This document shows positions 6,589 through 10,230 of a stretch of DNA of 10,230 bases, one piece after another. Made by a program: the position numbers and the translations under genes. Origin of the DNA: Thioalkalivibrio sp. (GTDB lineage Bacteria > Pseudomonadota > Gammaproteobacteria > Ectothiorhodospirales > Ectothiorhodospiraceae); contig SLHN01000230.1 of NCBI GenBank assembly GCA_007136145.1, positions 1 through 10,230 of the forward strand, read 5' to 3'. Within the stretch, counting starts at the first letter, position 1. The number at the start of each line of letters is the position of its first letter. The notes beneath the pieces are model-generated. The model was not told where the DNA came from. It saw only the letters and a program-made list of their open reading frames with translations, and searched no databases.

Positions 6589-7527
6589 ATGCATTTTGAA
6601 CCCGTGGTGCTGTTCTTCATGCTCGGCGTATTTGCCGGGCTGGTGCGATCCGATCTCAAGATCCCAGCGTCGATCTACGAAGCCCTGTCGATTTTTCTGC
6701 TCCTCGCGATCGGCCTGCAAGGCGGTGTGAAACTGGCCGAGTTCTCCCTGCTTGAACTCGTGGTTCCCGCACTGCTCATTCTGGCCGTTGGCTCGCTGAT
6801 TCCAGTATTGGTATTCCCTGTATTGCGGCTGCTAGGCCGTATGACGCGAGCGGATTCGGCCTCGATCGCCGCGCACTACGGATCAGTCAGCGTAGTCACG
6901 TTCTCCGTCGGGGTCGCCCTCCTGATACAGGAAGACATCGACTTCGAAGGCTATATGATCGTCTTCCTGGTATTGCTCGAGATCCCTGCGCTGGTCATCG
7001 GCGTGATGCTGGCCCGTTTCGGCTCCGGACACGTTCGCTGGGGCAAACTGGTGCACGAGGTTTTCTTCGGCAAGAGCATTCTGCTACTCGCCGGTGGACT
7101 CGTGATTGGTTTCATCGCCGGGGCGGAGGGCATCAAGCCGCTCGACATCCTCTTTTTCGATTTGTTCAAGGGTATACTCGCGCTGTTCCTTCTCGAGATG
7201 GGGCTGGTCGCGGCGGCGCGGATCGCGGGGCTTCGGAGCTATGGCCTGTTCCTGGTCAGCTTTGCCATCATCACTCCCCTGCTCTCCGGAATCCTCGGAA
7301 CCGTTCTCGGCTGGATGTTGGGGCTATCGGTCGGTGGCACCATGCTTCTGGCCACGCTGTATGCCAGCGCCTCCTACATTGCCGCCCCGGCGGCGATGCG
7401 CATCGCGGTGCCGAAGGCCAACCCGGCTCTCTCCATCGGTGCCGCGCTGGGCATCACCTTCCCCTTCAACATATTCCTGGGTATCCCGATCTACTTCTGG
7501 ATGGCCCAGTTCATTCATTCGTTCTGA
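6589..7527 (+). CDS. sbtA: SbtA-type sodium-dependent bicarbonate transporter
   Basis: A 312-residue integral membrane protein of the SbtA family, which imports bicarbonate with Na+ and feeds carboxysomes. Ten hydrophobic segments can be drawn, consistent with the 5+5 inverted-repeat fold: roughly residues 6-21, 25-48, 54-82, 88-112, 121-141, 163-184, 189-213, 220-248, 251-270 and 280-308. Family signatures are AAHYGSVSVVTFSVG at the end of the first half and LYASASYIAAPAAMR in the second. Cyanobacterial SbtA is nearer 370 residues; this form is shorter, mainly through a small cytosolic loop between segments 5 and 6. AGGA at 6577-6580 supports the start. The 93 bases between the protease gene and this one hold no clear terminator. 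AGGTGA overlapping the stop couples it to sbtB. Confidence 0.94.
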   Translation: MHFEPVVLFFMLGVFAGLVRSDLKIPASIYEALSIFLLLAIGLQGGVKLAEFSLLELVVPALLILAVGSLIPVLVFPVLRLLGRMTRADSASIAAHYGSVSVVTFSVGVALLIQEDIDFEGYMIVFLVLLEIPALVIGVMLARFGSGHVRWGKLVHEVFFGKSILLLAGGLVIGFIAGAEGIKPLDILFFDLFKGILALFLLEMGLVAAARIAGLRSYGLFLVSFAIITPLLSGILGTVLGWMLGLSVGGTMLLATLYASASYIAAPAAMRIAVPKANPALSIGAALGITFPFNIFLGIPIYFWMAQFIHSF

Positions 7528-7537
7528 GGTGACGTCG

Positions 7538-7828
7538 ATGACTGCGCAACCCATGACGCTACTGACTATCGTGAGCGAGACGGTCCTTGAAGACATTCTG
7601 GTCGACGAGATCATGAGCTTGGGGGCCAAGGGCTATACCATCACCGACGCCCGGGGCAAGGGAACCCACGGCACGCGTGCCGGAAGGTGGACTCAGGGAG
7701 GCAACATCCGCATCGAAGTCGTGGGTAACGCGGTTCTCTGCGGCCGGATCATCGAGCGACTGCAAGCTGCCTACGAACAGGATTACGGCCTGCTGATGTT
7801 CACCACACCTGTCGAACTCCAGAATTGA
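7538..7828 (+). CDS. sbtB: SbtB/CPII, PII-like regulator of the bicarbonate transporter
   Basis: A 96-residue PII-superfamily signalling protein that, in relatives, trimerises, binds adenine nucleotides and controls SbtA. In the carboxysome-associated CPII of Thiomonas it also responds to bicarbonate. The first strand and helix are TLLTIVSETVLEDILVDEI, followed by the PII motif GAKGYT (29-34), a T-loop region at about residues 40-56, and the strand IRIEVVG. Cyanobacterial SbtB is about 110 residues and ends in a Cys-Gly-Pro-x-Gly-Cys redox loop; this protein stops right after the last strand (FTTPVELQN) and lacks it. The start at 7538 is chosen over upstream in-frame codons inside sbtA because AGGTGA lies at 7527-7532 and the domain begins here. 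Met6 (7553) is a less likely alternative start. Confidence 0.93.
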   Translation: MTAQPMTLLTIVSETVLEDILVDEIMSLGAKGYTITDARGKGTHGTRAGRWTQGGNIRIEVVGNAVLCGRIIERLQAAYEQDYGLLMFTTPVELQN

Positions 7829-7834
7829 CCCACT

Positions 7835-7856
7835 GAACGTACATCGACGCATGTTC
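7835..7856 (+). promoter_or_regulatory. Imperfect palindrome upstream of the LysR gene, candidate operator
   Basis: Between sbtB and the LysR gene lies an imperfect 22-base dyad with GAAC and GTTC at the ends and TCGA at the exact centre; 16 of 22 positions are symmetric. It ends 38 bases before the LysR start. LysR regulators often bind such interrupted dyads, and autoregulation is common. The spacing resembles but does not exactly give T-N11-A (here T7840 and A7851 are ten apart). This is a visible symmetry with an inferred role. Confidence 0.35.
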
Positions 7857-7894
7857 TCCACGCCGCAACCCGCAGACCCGACAGGTACACCGGC

Positions 7895-8911
7895 ATGGTG
7901 AGTTCCAAGGAAGCGGGGCAACCCCAGATCATGCTGAAGTCGGAACTGCCGGGGCACCTGATCCGTCACGCGACGCTGCGCCAGTTGCAGGTCTTCGAAG
8001 CAATCGTGCGACTGGGGAGCTTCACCCAGGCCGCCGAGGAACTGTTCCTGACGCAGCCGACGGTCTCGATCCAGATCAAGAAGCTCGCCGACGCAGTGGG
8101 CATGCCGTTGTTCGAGCACGTCGGGCGCAGGGTTTTCCCTACCGAAGTCGGTCACGAGCTCTACGATACCTGCCGGGAAATCCTCGGATCCCTGACCAAT
8201 CTGGAAATGAAGCTCGCCGACCTCCACGGGCTTAAGCGCGGTCGTCTCCGACTCGCGGTGATCACGACTGCGCAATACCTTGCTCCCAGTATCCTTGGCG
8301 AGTTCGCCCGCAAGTTTCCTGATGTCGAACTCTCCCTCGAGGTAAGCAACTACGACCGGGTGCTGGCGCGACTTGCAAACAATGACGACGACCTCTACAT
8401 CATCGGCCACGTGCCCGAGCAATTGACCGAGGTCGCCGTCTACCCCTTCGCTCCCAACCCCCTTGTAGTAATGGCCCGTCGGGACCATCCACTGGTCGGC
8501 AAGCGGAATATCCCGATCCAGCGACTCGCGCGGGAGTATTTCCTGATGCGCGAGCCAGGCTCCGGCATTCGTGAAGCCACCCTGAAACTCTTCAAACAAC
8601 ACGGAATACAGCCGAAAATCCGGATGGACCTGGGCAGCAACGAGGCCATCAAGCAGGCGGTGATCGGAGGCCTGGGAATCGCCGTCCTGTCGCTGCACAC
8701 TCTCAGTGCCGAGGGTACCTGTGGCCCAATTGCGCTGCTCGACGTTGCCGAGTTTCCGATCCTGCGGCAGTGGCACATCGTGCATCCCCGGCGGAAGGTC
8801 CTGTCGATCGTCGCCAAGACCTTTCTCGAATTCGCAATCCAGGACGAAACCCGGGTGCGCGCCCACATCGACCAGATGATGCACGACTTTCAGCACAACC
8901 TGAGCCACTGA
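7895..8911 (+). CDS. cbbR: LysR-family regulator of the CbbR type
   Basis: A LysR-type transcription factor of up to 338 residues. The N-terminal winged helix-turn-helix covers LRQLQVFEAIVRLGSFTQAA and LFLTQPTVSIQIKKL (about residues 28-64), followed by the linker helix and a two-lobed effector domain (about 105-310) with REPGSGIRE and the hinge-like GSNEAIKQAVIGGLGIAVLS. These features are typical of CbbR, which activates Calvin cycle and carboxysome genes in response to metabolites such as RuBP or NADPH. It follows sbtB in the same direction by 66 bases, whereas cbbR is often divergent from cbbL, so it may control the uptake genes or the whole locus. ATG at 7895 has ACAGG at 7881-7885; ATG at 7931 (326 residues) is an alternative closer to the usual CbbR start. 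LysR is certain, CbbR likely. Confidence 0.88.
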   Translation: MVSSKEAGQPQIMLKSELPGHLIRHATLRQLQVFEAIVRLGSFTQAAEELFLTQPTVSIQIKKLADAVGMPLFEHVGRRVFPTEVGHELYDTCREILGSLTNLEMKLADLHGLKRGRLRLAVITTAQYLAPSILGEFARKFPDVELSLEVSNYDRVLARLANNDDDLYIIGHVPEQLTEVAVYPFAPNPLVVMARRDHPLVGKRNIPIQRLAREYFLMREPGSGIREATLKLFKQHGIQPKIRMDLGSNEAIKQAVIGGLGIAVLSLHTLSAEGTCGPIALLDVAEFPILRQWHIVHPRRKVLSIVAKTFLEFAIQDETRVRAHIDQMMHDFQHNLSH

Positions 8912-9043
8912 CATTCACCGCGTCGGTACCCGTCGTCCGGCCGACTCTCCCGAGAGCCCGCCGCACCGCCATGCGGACCTTTTCCCGGCCGCTCACCCTC
9001 CCCTCCGACCACGCCGCGACCCCGGGCAGGCGCACGGCGCATT

Positions 9044-9052
9044 TGCTATGCT
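9044..9052 (+). promoter_or_regulatory. Possible extended -10 promoter for the DUF1566 gene
   Basis: In the 242-base gap between the LysR gene and the next CDS, TGCTATGCT reads as an extended -10 element (TGn followed by TATGCT), about 100 bases before the start codon. No good -35 box is seen at the right distance, which is acceptable for extended -10 promoters. The rest of the gap is C-rich, lacks a sustained reading frame and has no clear terminator. Confidence 0.3.
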
Positions 9053-9141
9053 CAGTGCCAGCGATCGACCCGCAACGCGGGCCGACGGATACAGGCCGCG
9101 GCGGTGGTCCCAAGGCCTCTCCGCGAGCACATACATAAGAA

Positions 9142-9148
9142 AAGGAGA
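9142..9148 (+). promoter_or_regulatory. Strong ribosome binding site of the DUF1566 gene
   Basis: AAGGAGA, close to the ideal Shine-Dalgarno sequence, is placed five bases before the ATG at 9154 in a locally A-rich stretch. It fixes the start of this gene. Confidence 0.75.
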
Positions 9149-9153
9149 GTGGA

Positions 9154-9630
9154 ATGAAGGTATTGGTTGTGGGGATCGCGTTGCTGCTGGGGCCTGCCGC
9201 CGTCCTGGCGGAACCCGCCGAAACCCGGTTCGAGATCATTGACGACGGTGCGGTGGTTCTGGACCAGCAGACCGGGCTGCACTGGATGCGCTGCAGCGTC
9301 GGACAGGACTGGACCGGCTCCACCTGCGCCGGACGGCCCGATCGGTTCACCTGGGATCAGGCCAAGGACCTGGCTTCCGACCTGGCGGGCAACAACAGCT
9401 GGCGTTTGCCCACCGTCGAGGAGTTGCAGTCGTTGGTCGAATACCGCGTCTTCAACCCGGCGATCGACCCCGAAGTCTTCCCGAACACGGCCCCGTCGAA
9501 CTACTGGTCGGCCTCGGAAGCCGCCTACGACGTCTTCTACGCCTGGAGCGTGCATTTCGCGAACGGCTTCAGCAACTGGAGGCACAAGCGCCAGCGTTTC
9601 GAGGCCCGGTTGGTGCGCGACGACAGCTGA
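9154..9630 (+). CDS. Exported DUF1566 (Lcl C-terminal domain) protein
   Basis: A 158-residue secreted or periplasmic protein. Residues 1-19 form a typical signal peptide (a Lys, a hydrophobic core, then AVLA before Glu20). The mature part is a single DUF1566/Lcl C-terminal-like domain with its usual marks: DQQTGLHWMRC (37-47), W67 and an Ala-Lys helix, NSWRLPTVEELQSLV around residues 81-95, the P-x-ID-x-x-x-FP segment, SNYWSAS, and the closing ARLVRD. Cys47 and Cys58 could form a disulfide. Such domains occur in cell-surface and adhesion-like proteins, but no enzymatic activity is assigned. It has its own strong ribosome site and a 242-base upstream gap, so it is likely transcribed separately, and nothing ties it to carboxysomes beyond position. 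Confidence 0.88.
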   Translation: MKVLVVGIALLLGPAAVLAEPAETRFEIIDDGAVVLDQQTGLHWMRCSVGQDWTGSTCAGRPDRFTWDQAKDLASDLAGNNSWRLPTVEELQSLVEYRVFNPAIDPEVFPNTAPSNYWSASEAAYDVFYAWSVHFANGFSNWRHKRQRFEARLVRDDS

Positions 9631-10105
9631 CCTGATCCAATCGTCAGGAGCGCAGAATCACGGCTCACGCGTGCCGCCCCTTGCACGGACTTGACCAAGA
9701 CAGGCCGGCAGCCATTCGCGTTGCTGGCCGTTTGCGACAGACCAACAGGTAATGCATAAGCATCGCTGCCCGGCACTATCCCTTGCTCCGTCAGGGCGCG
9801 AAGCCCCGAAAAAGGCGTCACCCCGCAACACGAAGCGATCCCGGCCGCTGGCCTTGTCCTCAGTGATATTGACGTGACGATTCGAGATCTGTTCGCGTTC
9901 GCGAGGTGTGATCGTGGCGGCCAGCAATTCGGCGAGTCCGGCAATCACCCTGCCCAGAAAAGCAACCGGGCGCCCGGATTCTCGTGCCGAATCAAGGGCC
10001 CATGTACCCACAGTTCCCAGCCAGCGGAGGGATGGAGAATATCAATAAAAGTGTAGCATTCCCCGGAGATCCACGCGAAATTGGAGGCAACCGGATCCGC
10101 TGCGC
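9631..10105. other. 475-base stretch without a convincing intact gene, possible gene remnant
   Basis: No frame gives a recognisable complete protein. On the minus strand a frame from about 10041 down to 9658 encodes some 60 plausible codons (for example ATITPREREQISNRHVNIT and RDRFVLRGDAFFG, roughly 9810-9930) and then loses coding character, while neighbouring segments in other minus frames also look protein-like for short runs. This would fit a frameshifted relic, which I cannot name. The block is less GC-rich than the surrounding genes, especially around 10037-10060. A minus-strand extended -10-like sequence (TGCTACACT, 10050-10058) is present without a clear -35. A 5-base stem CCTGA/TCAGG at 9631-9648 follows the DUF1566 stop but has no T-run. 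No tRNA, IS ends or repeats were recognised. Confidence 0.4.
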
Positions 10106-10230
10106 TCAAGCGGCGCCGTGCTGCAGCACCCCGTCCAACAGGCGGGCCATGCCGTCGACGGACTCGCCCTGCGCGATCCCGCGGATCGCTTCGAGGTCCT
10201 GCAATTCGATGTGCATCCGCGAGCGCTTGA
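10106..10230 (-). CDS. C-terminal end of an unidentified minus-strand gene, cut by the window edge
   Basis: Reading leftwards from the right edge, an open frame runs about 41 codons to a TGA at 10108-10106. The visible residues include MHIELQDLEAIRGIAQGE and end MARLLDGVLQHGAA. Codon third positions are almost all G or C, as in the confirmed genes, and the protein looks like one or two amphipathic helices, so it is probably a genuine C-terminus. A Met five codons in could be a start for a 37-residue peptide, but continuation beyond the window is more likely. I do not recognise the family. The gene converges with the DUF1566 gene, marking the right boundary of the + strand block. Confidence 0.55.
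   Translation of the reverse strand, partial: KRSRMHIELQDLEAIRGIAQGESVDGMARLLDGVLQHGAA

Noticed and set aside
7106..7537. In-frame upstream extension of sbtB into sbtA
   Set aside because: The extension is the out-of-frame reading of transmembrane sbtA sequence, Ser/Arg/Pro-rich and without PII similarity; the ATG at 7538 has a good ribosome site.
7559..8914. Minus-strand open frame of 451 codons opposite sbtB and the LysR gene
   Set aside because: It is antisense to two recognisable genes and crosses their intergenic gap; the translated sequence has no family features.
10118..10129. Perfect 12-base palindrome GTGCTGCAGCAC
   Set aside because: It lies inside the coding end of the minus-strand gene, has no loop or T-run, and a palindrome of this length can arise by chance from Leu-Gln-His codons.

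Overview
The window is GC-rich, with strongly G/C-ending codons, and carries the 3' half of an alpha-carboxysome (cso-type) CO2-concentrating locus followed by a bicarbonate-uptake module. The gene content points to a chemolithoautotrophic proteobacterium, probably a sulfur-oxidising gammaproteobacterium of the Halothiobacillus/Thioalkalivibrio kind. That placement is inference from gene content, not a measured phylogeny. The Rubisco, csoS2, csoSCA and csoS4 genes expected in such a locus would lie to the left, outside the window.

Layout, all on the + strand: (1) 1-658, two adjacent hexameric shell protein genes (csoS1 paralogues, the first cut by the window edge). (2) 671-2294, a tightly packed block of a bacterioferritin-like protein, the PCD-fold Rubisco assembly factor acRAF, and the McdA (ParA-type ATPase) and McdB pair that positions carboxysomes, with genes overlapping or nearly touching. 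(3) 2320-5665, cbbQ and cbbO, the AAA+/VWA Rubisco activase. (4) 5671-6495, a cytosolic trypsin-fold serine protease directly behind cbbO; I know of no described carboxysome role for it. (5) 6589-7828, sbtA (bicarbonate transporter) and sbtB (PII-like regulator, CPII type). (6) 7895-8911, a CbbR-type LysR regulator. (7) 9154-9630, an exported DUF1566/Lcl-domain protein with its own ribosome binding site and probably its own promoter. (8) 9631-10105, a stretch with no convincing intact gene and possibly gene debris. (9) 10106-10230, the C-terminal end of a minus-strand gene running off the right edge.

The genes fit together as one system. CsoS1 tiles the shell, acRAF helps Rubisco fold and assemble, and CbbQO removes inhibitory sugar phosphates from Rubisco. 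McdAB spreads carboxysomes over the nucleoid, SbtA raises cytosolic bicarbonate under SbtB control, and the LysR protein probably senses carbon or energy status. The less explained parts are the protease, the disordered basic N-terminus of CbbQ, the ferritin-like protein lacking the heme-ligand Met, the hairpin and weak ribosome site between cbbQ and cbbO, and an imperfect palindrome in front of the LysR gene.
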